A stretch of 47,342 nt of DNA, from contig DYCF01000040.1 in assembly GCA_019418225.1 (NCBI GenBank), forward strand, positions 1-47,342, read 5' to 3'. Shown in pieces: positions 6,574 to 14,711 of the stretch (position 1 is its first letter; every line of letters starts with the position of its first letter). A model generated the notes under the pieces. It saw only the letters and a program-made list of their open reading frames with translations, made no database searches and was not told where the DNA came from. Both the position numbers and the translations under genes were made by a program. The DNA comes from Clostridiales bacterium. GTDB lineage: Bacteria > Bacillota > Clostridia > Lachnospirales > Cellulosilyticaceae.

Positions 6574-8241
6574 GTGAATATTGAAGATTTTGAAGATCAT
6601 GTAGATAAGGTCATTTTAGGGAGAGGCTATGACTATTACCAAGATGGTCATATTCTTGAACTTTACGAGCAGCAAGAAGGAACTTATATTTTTGAAATAG
6701 AGGGAACAGAGGATTACCAAGTAGTTGTACAGTTAGAGAAAGATGAAGAAATTGTCTATTCGTATTGTAATTGTCCTTATGATTATGGGACAGTATGTAA
6801 GCATGAAGTTGCTGCGTATTTTAGACTTCGAGAATATTTGGATGGTGAGGAGAAAGAAAAGAAACTGAAAAAGAAACAAAATATCGGAGAAGTATTAAAT
6901 ACACTTACAAAAGAGCAATTAATACAGGTACTATTACCCATTATAAAAAAGGATAAAACATTAGAAGAAAAAATATTGTTGAAGCATGGAGAGATAGATG
7001 CTAGTCAAGAACTAAAGCGAATGGAAAGATTAATAGATTCTATTGTAAGAAAATATGCTAATGCAGGTGAATATCTTTATGATAGAGAAGGAGCAGAATG
7101 TATAGACAAGCTATGGAGTTTAGTAGATTATGTAGAAACTTTGCATGGGGCAGAGGGGAAAATACTTCTTGCATTAGATATGCTTTTTTTACTGCTGGAA
7201 CAAGGAATAGATTCGTATGAGTATATTGACGATTCAGATGGTACAGTTAGCGTATTTGTTGATGATGTTTTGAGTCGTATAAATGTTTTTATAGCAGAAA
7301 GTAAAGTATATGATGAAAAACTCAAGCAGCAAATAGTGAAAAAAGTTATTGTAAAAACTCATGAACCAAGATTTCAAGAGTGGGATGATTATGGAATCCA
7401 GCTTTTACGAGGTCTATTAATCTATGGGGCAAACCCAGTCTATAGAGAGATACTTTACACAGAAGTAAATAAAAGATTAGAAGTTGCACAGGAAGCAAGA
7501 CGTTACACCATAGAAGCACTCAGTGTAATGCTGTTTGAATTATTACAATATCATGGTACAGAAGAAGAGATTGAACAGTATATAGAAGAACATATAGAGA
7601 TGGACACCTTTAGAGAACTATTTTTAGAAAAGCTCATGGAAAGGCAACAGTATAAAAAGGCTATTCAAATAGCAATCGAAGGCGAAGAAAAGAATAAAGC
7701 GTATAGTTTTGGATTGAACAAGTGGCAGAAAATCAGATATGAAGCTTATAAAGCACTGGGAGATAGAAAAAATCAAGAGGCACTAGCAAAAGAATTTTTA
7801 CTACGAGGTGAATTTGAATATTACGAAGAGTTGAAAAACTTCTATAAGAAGGATTATACTAGCTTTTATAATCACTTAAAAGAAGAATTACGAACTAAGG
7901 TAGGAACAGGGGAATATAGCATATTTAGGCAGCTAATAGAAGAAGAAAATGATTTAGAAGAACTTATGAATGTTGTTAGAGAAGATCCATCAACAGTATC
8001 AAAATATATTAAGCTGCTTATGAATAAATATGGTAATGAGGTGTTAGTAATTTATAGAAAAAATATCCAAGATAGAGCGGTAAAGGCCTGTGCTAGAAAT
8101 ATGTATAGAGATGTATGTTACATGATAATGGATTATAGAAGATATGAAGATGAACAAAATGTTAAGAACCTTATTGATACATTAAAAAAAGAAAATAAAA
8201 GAAGACCAGCATTTATTGATGAACTTAGCAAAATAGAGTAG
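6574..8241 (+). CDS. SWIM zinc-finger protein
   Basis: The 555-residue product starts at GTG 6574 behind a strong GGAGGT. The SWIM zinc-binding pattern CxCx(7)CxH is visible as CNCPYDYGTVCKHEVAAYF near residues 69-87, preceded by the family's typical opening (RGYDYYQDGHI). The remaining ~450 residues are helical and very rich in Glu, Lys, Leu and Tyr, with repeat-like helices that suggest a TPR-like solenoid. SWIM domains bind DNA or protein and in bacteria are often paired with SNF2-type helicases. Here the partner is the TOTE-type helicase 38 bases upstream, so the two may act as one complex. Confidence 0.85.
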   Translation: MNIEDFEDHVDKVILGRGYDYYQDGHILELYEQQEGTYIFEIEGTEDYQVVVQLEKDEEIVYSYCNCPYDYGTVCKHEVAAYFRLREYLDGEEKEKKLKKKQNIGEVLNTLTKEQLIQVLLPIIKKDKTLEEKILLKHGEIDASQELKRMERLIDSIVRKYANAGEYLYDREGAECIDKLWSLVDYVETLHGAEGKILLALDMLFLLLEQGIDSYEYIDDSDGTVSVFVDDVLSRINVFIAESKVYDEKLKQQIVKKVIVKTHEPRFQEWDDYGIQLLRGLLIYGANPVYREILYTEVNKRLEVAQEARRYTIEALSVMLFELLQYHGTEEEIEQYIEEHIEMDTFRELFLEKLMERQQYKKAIQIAIEGEEKNKAYSFGLNKWQKIRYEAYKALGDRKNQEALAKEFLLRGEFEYYEELKNFYKKDYTSFYNHLKEELRTKVGTGEYSIFRQLIEEENDLEELMNVVREDPSTVSKYIKLLMNKYGNEVLVIYRKNIQDRAVKACARNMYRDVCYMIMDYRRYEDEQNVKNLIDTLKKENKRRPAFIDELSKIE

Positions 8242-8282
8242 GTAAACAATACTACATCTTTTCTAGTTATTGTGACTACGGC

Positions 8283-8317
8283 CAACAATCCACGCACGTT
8301 GAAACTGTAGTAAAGCT
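8283..8317 (+). repeat. Hairpin motif, copy B (see 2134-2168)
   Basis: The stem CAAC (8283-8286) / GTTG (8298-8301) encloses the loop AATCCACGCAC and is followed by AAACTGTAGTAAAGCT. Compared with copy A, one stem pair changed on both sides (C-G to A-T), while the loop end and the tail are kept. It begins 41 bases after the SWIM stop codon and is followed by a terminator at 8345. Confidence 0.55.
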
Positions 8318-8344
8318 ATCTAAATAAACCCTAGTAATACCAAG

Positions 8345-8376
8345 ACTTAGAGGCGTTAAAAACCTCTAAGTTTTTT
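8345..8376 (+). terminator. Rho-independent terminator after the helicase/SWIM operon
   Basis: A 9-bp stem (ACTTAGAGG/CCTCTAAGT, 8345-8353 and 8363-8371) is followed by a run of six T. It closes the accessory operon and separates it from pulA. Confidence 0.9.
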
Positions 8377-8484
8377 GTTGTGTTTAATCTTTTTAGGAAA
8401 AGAAGATATATAAAATATATCGCCAAATAGAATAAAGATATGTATAATATAATTAAAAATTAAGAATATAAGGGAGATGATGAT

Positions 8485-10530
8485 TTGTCTAATAATATAA
8501 AAGAAATGGATAATAGGTTACTTTCATGGAATAGAATGTTTAATAGTAGATTTGGTAGAAAAAAATTTGAAAAGCATTATACATATCGCGGTCCATTAGG
8601 TGCAATTTATACAGAGCAGTGTACGAAATTTGTAATCTGGGCACCTACAGCAAGTAATGTTCAGCTTATTTTATATGGCAAAAATGGAAACGTTTCCAAT
8701 GAGGCGGACCTATTAAAAATGGATATGATAAAGTCTAAAAAAGGAATATGGCAATGGACTCAAAATGGAGACTTATCTCATGTTTATTATAATTATTTAA
8801 TTACAGTAGATGGCAAAACACATGAAGTGGTAGATCCCTATGCAAAAGCAGTAGGTGTGAATGGAAAGTGTGGGATGGTTATTGACCTAGAGACAACAAA
8901 TCCAGAAGGATGGGAGGATGATAAGCGTCCTCAGTTAAAGGCAGTGACAGATGCTATGATTTATGAAATGCATATTAGGGATTTTACTATAGAACTAGAT
9001 TATGGCAATACGCACTATAATGGAAAGTATGAGGGAGTTTGGCGGGAGGCAGCTACACTTCCAAATACTAATATTAAAACTGGAATGGCACATTTGTTAG
9101 AACTTGGCATTAATACAGTCCAAATTATGCCGACCTTTGATTATGATTCAGTTGATGAAGAAAAATTAGATATTCTACAGTTTAATTGGGGATATGACCC
9201 ACAAAATTATAATGTACCAGAGGGATCATATGCAACAGATCCTGATGATGGCAGTATTAGAATAAGTCAGTTAAAGAAGCTTATTTATGAGATGCATAAA
9301 AATGGGATTAAGGTGATTATGGATGTTGTATATAATCATACATCTAAGGTAATGGATTCAAATTTTAATTTAGCTGTGCCAGGCTATTATTATAGATGTA
9401 ATGCAGATGGTACTTTTTCAAATGGTTCAGGATGTGGGAATGAGGTAGCCTCTGAGCGAACAATGGTTAATAAGTTTATAGTAGATTCAGTAACTTATTG
9501 GGCTAAGGAATATCACATAGATGGTTTTAGATTTGATTTAATGGGTGTGCATGATCAAAAGACAATGTTAGCTATACGTGATGCGTTAGATAAAATTGAT
9601 TCTTCTATTATTATGCTGGGTGAAGGATGGACAGGTGGACCAAGTGCCTTAAGCAAGGAAAAGCAGTCGCTTAAAAAATCTATATCAAAGGCATTTGGTA
9701 CTAAACAGATAGCTGCATTTAGTGATGATATGCGAGATGGGTTAAGAGGACATGTTTTTAATTCTGAAGAAGCAGCATTTCTCCAAGGTGAAGCTGGCTT
9801 TGAAGAAACTATTAAATTTGCCATTGTGGCAGCAACTGAAAATTCTCAGCTTGACTATTCGAAGATTAAAGGTAGTAGTAAATCATGGGCAGTACAGCCT
9901 TATCAAACGATTACCTATGCTTCATGCCATGACAATTTCACACTATGGGACAAGTTAAAGACAACAAGGCCTTTAGCAAGTAAGGAAGAACTTTTAGCCA
10001 TGAATAAAATTGCTGCAGCAGTAATTTATACTTCACAAGGTATTCCTTTTATGTTATCAGGGGAAGAATTTGCTAGAACAAAGGTAAATGAAGACGGTAC
10101 ATTGAATGAAAATAGTTATAATGCAAGTGATGAGGTAAATGCCATTGGCTGGCAGAGAAAAGCGGAAAATATGGACTTATATCATTATTATAAAGGACTT
10201 ATTCAGCTGAGAAGCAAGCATCCAGCATTTAGATTAAAAACGACAGCACAAATACAGAGATGCTTAAAATTTATAAAGGTAGATAAGGCCAATGTAATAG
10301 CTTATACATTAACTTGTGACCAGGAGATAGAAGAGTCATGGCAACAAATAGCTGTAGCCTTTAACACCAATAAAGAGACAGTAGAAGTAATACTACCTCA
10401 TAAAAATTGGGTGATTGTTGTCAATAAAGAAAAAGCAGGTATTAATAAATTGGGAGAGATTAAAGAGGATAGATTAATACTTCCAGCCCAAAGTGCTTGT
10501 GTATTAGTGGATAAAGCAAGTTTTAAGTAA
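8485..10530 (+). CDS. pulA: Type I pullulanase (GH13)
   Basis: The 681-residue enzyme starts at TTG 8485 behind AAGGGAGATGATGA. An N-terminal CBM48-like module (TKFVIWAPTASNVQLILYG) is followed by the GH13 barrel. The type I pullulanase signature FNWGYDPQNYNVPEGSYA is clear. Catalytic residues can be placed: nucleophile D351 (DGFRFDLMG), acid/base E380 (MLGEGW) and the stabilising D483 (CHDN). It hydrolyses alpha-1,6 branch points in limit dextrins, pullulan or glycogen. There is no signal peptide, so it works in the cytoplasm, probably on glycogen or imported maltodextrins. The branching enzyme gene 1.5 kb away makes the opposite linkage. Confidence 0.93.
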   Translation: MSNNIKEMDNRLLSWNRMFNSRFGRKKFEKHYTYRGPLGAIYTEQCTKFVIWAPTASNVQLILYGKNGNVSNEADLLKMDMIKSKKGIWQWTQNGDLSHVYYNYLITVDGKTHEVVDPYAKAVGVNGKCGMVIDLETTNPEGWEDDKRPQLKAVTDAMIYEMHIRDFTIELDYGNTHYNGKYEGVWREAATLPNTNIKTGMAHLLELGINTVQIMPTFDYDSVDEEKLDILQFNWGYDPQNYNVPEGSYATDPDDGSIRISQLKKLIYEMHKNGIKVIMDVVYNHTSKVMDSNFNLAVPGYYYRCNADGTFSNGSGCGNEVASERTMVNKFIVDSVTYWAKEYHIDGFRFDLMGVHDQKTMLAIRDALDKIDSSIIMLGEGWTGGPSALSKEKQSLKKSISKAFGTKQIAAFSDDMRDGLRGHVFNSEEAAFLQGEAGFEETIKFAIVAATENSQLDYSKIKGSSKSWAVQPYQTITYASCHDNFTLWDKLKTTRPLASKEELLAMNKIAAAVIYTSQGIPFMLSGEEFARTKVNEDGTLNENSYNASDEVNAIGWQRKAENMDLYHYYKGLIQLRSKHPAFRLKTTAQIQRCLKFIKVDKANVIAYTLTCDQEIEESWQQIAVAFNTNKETVEVILPHKNWVIVVNKEKAGINKLGEIKEDRLILPAQSACVLVDKASFK

Positions 10531-10593
10531 GAAGCAATTTAAGGGGAAAAAAGTGACATCTTAAGAAAATAAACAGACGATAAAATGGTTTGT

Positions 10594-10619
10594 AGCTATA
10601 CTGTACTTATAGTATAGCT
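10594..10619 (+). promoter_or_regulatory. Inverted repeat upstream of the esterase gene
   Basis: AGCTATACT (10594-10602) and AGTATAGCT (10611-10619) form a perfect 9-bp inverted repeat with an 8-base spacer, 37 bases before the esterase start. There is no T run after it, so an operator or mRNA leader hairpin is more likely than a terminator. Confidence 0.45.
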
Positions 10620-10655
10620 GTAATTAAAACAATGTTAAAAGAAAGAAGGAGTTTT

Positions 10656-11744
10656 ATGAAACGTAAACAAAAATCAATAATTCGTCTGCTTGCTAGAATA
10701 AGTATGGTATTTTTATTTGTAAGTATGGTCTTTACCCCAGCTACTTCAGTAACTTATGCAGCAACAACGCCAACGAAAATTATGCCATTAGGAGATTCTA
10801 TTACAGATTGTGACTTTTGGCGTACGATGTTATTTAATAAGCTTGCTGATAATGGCTATGATGTTCAATCAGTTGGAACGCAGTATGGTAACCATGAAGG
10901 GCATAGTGGGATGTGTGTCACAAATTTAGCCCAAACCACGCAGCTTAGTGAGTGGCTTGCTGCCTCTAACCCGGATATTGTCATGATGCATTTTGGAACC
11001 AATGACTGTTGGGGAAATGCAGGAACAGATAAAATATTAGATGCCTATACAACCTTAGTAGGTCAGATGCGAGCTAACAATCCTAATATGATTATTGTAG
11101 TGGCACAAATTATACCAATGCATCCAAATGATACATTGGATTACGATTTTATTATCCGTGATCTTAATAGTGCTATGGTAGATTGGGCAAATGAATTAAC
11201 AACGAGCGAATCACCTATTATATTATGTGACCAGTTTACTGGTTTTAATGTGGATCAAGATACATATGATGGGGCACATCCAAATAGCTCTGGTAGTCAA
11301 AAAATGTGTGATAGATGGTATGAGACACTAAGTAGCATACTCTCAGCAGAAGATAAACCAGTAGAAGCAGAGGTACCAACAGAGCCAGAAACTCCAACAG
11401 AGCCAGTAGAACCTGAGGTACCAACTGAACCAGAAGCGCCAGAGGCTCCAGTAGATGGGGTATTGAAATTAGATACAGTTCTTAGTACATGGAATACAGG
11501 CTATACTATGACAGTTAATATTACAAATACTAGTAATGAGACTGTAAATGGATGGGAACTAAAGGTAAACAAAGCTGATTTTGATATTAGTAATATATGG
11601 TGTGCGGAGGTAACTGAGTCAGGAGAGTATCTGATTATAAGACCTATGTCATGGAATGCAACAATTAGTGCAGGTGGTAGTGTAAGTTTTGGATTCCAAG
11701 GTAATGGAACAGTTACAGAGGATTTTGCATATACACTCCAATAA
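10656..11744 (+). CDS. Secreted SGNH esterase (CE3-like) with CBM2
   Basis: ATG 10656 lies behind AAAGAAGGAG and is preferred over the in-frame ATG at 10632, giving 362 residues. A signal peptide (basic MKRKQK, hydrophobic core, cut near TYAATTP) is followed by an SGNH hydrolase domain of about 200 residues: GDSIT (nucleophile Ser), FGTNDCW (Asn block) and DGAHPNSSG (catalytic Asp/His). The order and spacing resemble carbohydrate esterase family 3 acetylxylan esterases. A Pro/Glu/Thr linker (EVPTEPETPTEP and similar repeats) leads to an ~85-residue C-terminal module (VLSTWNTGYTMTVNITNTSN, then NGWELKV) typical of CBM2, which binds cellulose or xylan. The protein probably removes acetyl groups from plant-wall xylan outside the cell. 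The substrate is inferred from family and module, not proven. Confidence 0.88.
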   Translation: MKRKQKSIIRLLARISMVFLFVSMVFTPATSVTYAATTPTKIMPLGDSITDCDFWRTMLFNKLADNGYDVQSVGTQYGNHEGHSGMCVTNLAQTTQLSEWLAASNPDIVMMHFGTNDCWGNAGTDKILDAYTTLVGQMRANNPNMIIVVAQIIPMHPNDTLDYDFIIRDLNSAMVDWANELTTSESPIILCDQFTGFNVDQDTYDGAHPNSSGSQKMCDRWYETLSSILSAEDKPVEAEVPTEPETPTEPVEPEVPTEPEAPEAPVDGVLKLDTVLSTWNTGYTMTVNITNTSNETVNGWELKVNKADFDISNIWCAEVTESGEYLIIRPMSWNATISAGGSVSFGFQGNGTVTEDFAYTLQ

Positions 11745-11761
11745 AAAGTGGACATTAAAAT

Positions 11762-11810
11762 AAGAGGAATAAACTATACTGAAGATATAGTTTATTCCTC
11801 TTGTTTTGTT
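11762..11810 (+). terminator. Terminator after the CE3/CBM2 esterase
   Basis: A perfect 17-bp stem (11762-11778 with 11786-11802, beginning AAGAGGAATAAAC) has a 7-base loop and is followed by GTTTTGTT. Confidence 0.9.
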
Positions 11811-11952
11811 ACTTGAAAGGAATTCACAAGGATGAAATAAATATATATATTATCTAAATAAGTAATTAATTAGCACAATAACTAAAACATAAAAATAATT
11901 TGCACCTAGGTAGGGGCAGGCCTTTTAAAATACACAATCTATTGACTAACGT

Positions 11953-11984
11953 AAAAGGGGCTGCTGTAAAATACAGTCCCTTTT
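11953..11984 (-). terminator. Terminator after glgB
   Basis: AAAAGGG...CTGTA pairs with TACAG...CCCTTTT around an AAA loop, with a bulge of four bases on one side. It lies just beyond the 3' end of glgB and has A/T runs on both sides, so it can work in either direction. Confidence 0.7.
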
Positions 11985-11998
11985 GGCTTCTAAATGAA

Positions 11999-13798
11999 CT
12001 ATTCATGACTTATAAAATAAACTGCAGAATACCTAGGCAAGTTAATTTTAAATAGATTAGGATCAATAGAAGGTGGTGTTAATAAGGTTAGAGAAGAACA
12101 GGCGTTAGTTCCACCAAAGATATCGTCATTACTATTTAACAACATTTCTAGGTGCGTAGCAGAAGGAATATAAAGTTCATATTCCTCTAAGTCAGTATTC
12201 GAAAAGTTAAAAAGAGCAATGAGCATTTCATCTTTACATTTTCTTTGAAATGCATAAATACAGTTATTTTCTTGATGACAGTCTAACCAAGTAAATCCTT
12301 CTAATTTGTAATCCTCGCCATATAGTGCGGGGTGACTTAAATAAATATGATGAAGTGTTATCATAAAACGATGAAAGGCATCATGAAGAGGGTATGTAAG
12401 AATATCCCAATCCTGTTGTCTTTTTTCATCCCATTCCCTAAGCTGACCAAATTCATTTCCCATAAAATTAAGCTTCTTACCAGGATGTGCATACATATAC
12501 ATGTAAAAAGCTCTAGCTTGTGGAAATTTATCATCATAATCCCCGTACATTTTTTGTAAAATAGTTGCTTTACCATGTACGACTTCATCATGAGAAAGGG
12601 GGAGTAAGTATTTTTCATTATAATAATACATCATGGAAAAGGTAAGTTTATGATAGTTTTCATGGCGTTCATCAGGTGTTTTTTTAAAATAATCTAAAGT
12701 ATCATTCATCCATCCCATATCCCATTTATAATCAAAACCTAATCCACCCTCATCAACAGATTTGGTAACCATAGGAAAGTTAGTAGAATCCTCGGCAATT
12801 AAAAGGGCTGTAGGATGTTTTTGCTTTAAACCTGCATTCATCGTTTTAATAAAGTCAACAGCATTCGCATTGACACCGCGTGAAGGTTCGCCTTGCCAAT
12901 AAATAATACGACTAATGGCATCCATACGTAAGCCATCAATATGATAAACTGTTAACCAGTAGTTAGCAGCTGATTGCAAGAAACTACGTACTTCACCACG
13001 GGAGTGCATAAAGTTATAGCTTCCCCATTCGCTGACCCCTACATCAGTATGTGGATATTCATATAAGAATGAACCATCATAACGTGCCAGTGCAAATCCA
13101 TCTATAGCAAAATGAACAGGTACAAAATCCATAATAACCCCAATATTATTCTCATGACATTTATCGATAAGTAGCATTAATTCAGTAGCTGTCCCATATC
13201 TTGAGGTGGGACTGAAAAAACCAGTATTCTGATAGCCCCATGATTCATCACAAGGATGTTCGCTGAGTGGCATAAGTTCTATATAGTTATAGCCATTTGT
13301 TTTGACATAATGGATAAGCTGGTCAGCTATATCACTATAGGTAAACCAGCCATTTTCATTTTGAAAATTAGTATGCCAGGAGCCTAAATGGAGTTCATAA
13401 ATATTGAGTGGTTTGTCAAAGCATGTATTACGTGTTTCTAACCATGTATGATCGTGAAATGTATAAGCTGATAGGTCGCGTATGATAGAAGCTGTTTGTG
13501 GTCTTAGTTCCATACCAAAACCATAAGGATCGCAGTGATCAATAAATTGACCACTACAATCATAGATACGGTATTTATAGAGCATACCTTCTTCAGCTTG
13601 CGGAATATAGCATTCATAGAACTGATTATTTATCTTTTGCATAGGTATTTCTTGCCAAGTATTAAAGCTGCCAATAAGTGAGACTTTACTTGCATTAGGT
13701 GCATAAGTACGGAAAACGATACCATTTTCTGCTTTATGCGCACCTAAATAATCATAAGCATTAAATTCTTTACCAGCGTAAAAATCATTCATATTCAT
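11999..13798 (-). CDS. glgB: 1,4-alpha-glucan branching enzyme
   Basis: I place the start at ATG 13798 (599 residues), because GAGGTG lies about 9 bases before it; an in-frame GTG at 13810 has no ribosome site. An N-terminal CBM48 module (GIVFRTYAPNASKVSLIGSF) is followed by a GH13_9 barrel with nucleophile D293 (DGLRMDAISR), acid/base E336 (LLIAEDSTN) and the third acid D404 (LSHDEVVHGK). The enzyme cuts an alpha-1,4 chain and rejoins it by an alpha-1,6 bond during glycogen synthesis. At about 600 residues it is of the short class that lacks an extra N-terminal module. It is divergently placed from the TetR gene, and the 149 bases between them hold a palindrome. Confidence 0.93.
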   Translation of the reverse strand: MNMNDFYAGKEFNAYDYLGAHKAENGIVFRTYAPNASKVSLIGSFNTWQEIPMQKINNQFYECYIPQAEEGMLYKYRIYDCSGQFIDHCDPYGFGMELRPQTASIIRDLSAYTFHDHTWLETRNTCFDKPLNIYELHLGSWHTNFQNENGWFTYSDIADQLIHYVKTNGYNYIELMPLSEHPCDESWGYQNTGFFSPTSRYGTATELMLLIDKCHENNIGVIMDFVPVHFAIDGFALARYDGSFLYEYPHTDVGVSEWGSYNFMHSRGEVRSFLQSAANYWLTVYHIDGLRMDAISRIIYWQGEPSRGVNANAVDFIKTMNAGLKQKHPTALLIAEDSTNFPMVTKSVDEGGLGFDYKWDMGWMNDTLDYFKKTPDERHENYHKLTFSMMYYYNEKYLLPLSHDEVVHGKATILQKMYGDYDDKFPQARAFYMYMYAHPGKKLNFMGNEFGQLREWDEKRQQDWDILTYPLHDAFHRFMITLHHIYLSHPALYGEDYKLEGFTWLDCHQENNCIYAFQRKCKDEMLIALFNFSNTDLEEYELYIPSATHLEMLLNSNDDIFGGTNACSSLTLLTPPSIDPNLFKINLPRYSAVYFISHE

Positions 13799-13897
13799 AG
13801 TGTGACTCACCTCATTTAATTGACTACAGTCGTTTAATTGTATATAGTATATTATAATATAAATATCTGAAGATTCTATAATCAGTATAGATTAAAG

Positions 13898-13911
13898 GTT
13901 GTTTAAACAAC
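13898..13911. promoter_or_regulatory. 14-bp perfect palindrome, candidate TetR operator
   Basis: GTTGTTTAAACAAC is a perfect palindrome 36 bases before the TetR start and 100 bases from the glgB start, in the divergent intergenic region. TetR proteins commonly bind such sites next to their own gene. The assignment is inference. Confidence 0.5.
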
Positions 13912-13947
13912 ACAAATTAAAATGAGTCGTATTACAGGAGTGATGAG

Positions 13948-14472
13948 ATGGATCTTAGAGTTAAGAAAACAAGAAAAAGCATTTTTGATGCATTCATAGA
14001 AATTCGTTCTAAAAAGCCTTTAGAAAAAATTACAGTAAAAGAATTAGCAGATCAAGCAATGATTAATAAAGCTACTTTTTATCTTCATTTTAATGATATT
14101 TATCATTTGTCAGAGTGTATAGAAAATGAGTTAATAAAATCAGTAGTTGAACAAGTGTCTCAGTCAGGTTATGAGCTTTGCAATCCCTACGAAATTACTA
14201 AGCTTTTTATTGAGGTGTTCAGCAAAGAGGAAAAGATGACAAAGATTTTATTTGCAGATAATAGAATGGGGATATTTGTTAATAAGTTAGAAAAGGAAAT
14301 TAAGCGATTTATTTTTGAAAAGTACCCAGAATATAAAAATAGTATGGAAAAAAGCATTGCCTTATCCGTATTGATACAAGGTTCTTTTCATACATATTAT
14401 AATAATAGTCAATTTGAAGACAAGTTATTAAAAGAGGTATTATCGAAGCTGAGTGAACGCATTTTAATGTAA
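13948..14472 (+). CDS. TetR/AcrR-family transcriptional regulator
   Basis: The 174-residue protein starts behind CAGGAGTGATG. Residues 1-55 form the TetR DNA-binding domain: a first helix with KKTRKSIFDAFIEI, then the helix-turn-helix ITVKELADQAMINKATFYLHF, with the family-typical FYxHF motif. The C-terminal ligand or dimer domain has no recognised ligand and resembles the general C-terminal domain of many clostridial TetR proteins. It lies between glgB (divergent) and the sugar ABC transporter (same direction, 239 bases), so either may be a target. A palindrome just upstream suggests autoregulation. Confidence 0.88.
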   Translation: MDLRVKKTRKSIFDAFIEIRSKKPLEKITVKELADQAMINKATFYLHFNDIYHLSECIENELIKSVVEQVSQSGYELCNPYEITKLFIEVFSKEEKMTKILFADNRMGIFVNKLEKEIKRFIFEKYPEYKNSMEKSIALSVLIQGSFHTYYNNSQFEDKLLKEVLSKLSERILM

Positions 14473-14602
14473 AATCTATAAAGAATAAATGATTATTTGT
14501 TTAATTTGAAAAATACCAACAAATACAAGGGTGTATATGTGCAAAATTACTGCATAGTGCTATTAGAAAATAAAATAATTGTATAATTAAAACAATATAA
14601 AC

Positions 14603-14631
14603 TTGACTGAAAATTATAAAGTTTATATAAT
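14603..14631 (+). promoter_or_regulatory. Sigma-A-type promoter for the ABC transporter operon
   Basis: A -35 box TTGACT (14603-14608) and a -10 box TATAAT (14626-14631) are exactly 17 bases apart, about 80 bases before the binding-protein start. Confidence 0.75.
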
Positions 14632-14711
14632 TAAATTGTAAAGGTGAGGGGACAATAAGTAATCATCTGAACAAATGAAGTTTTACTTATTAATAAGGGG
14701 GTCGAAAGATA

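Noticed and set aside
8283..8317. The GTTGAAAC word in hairpin motif B looked like the end of a CRISPR repeat.
   Set aside because: It occurs once here, with no regular repeat-spacer spacing and no cas genes; copy A differs at this word.
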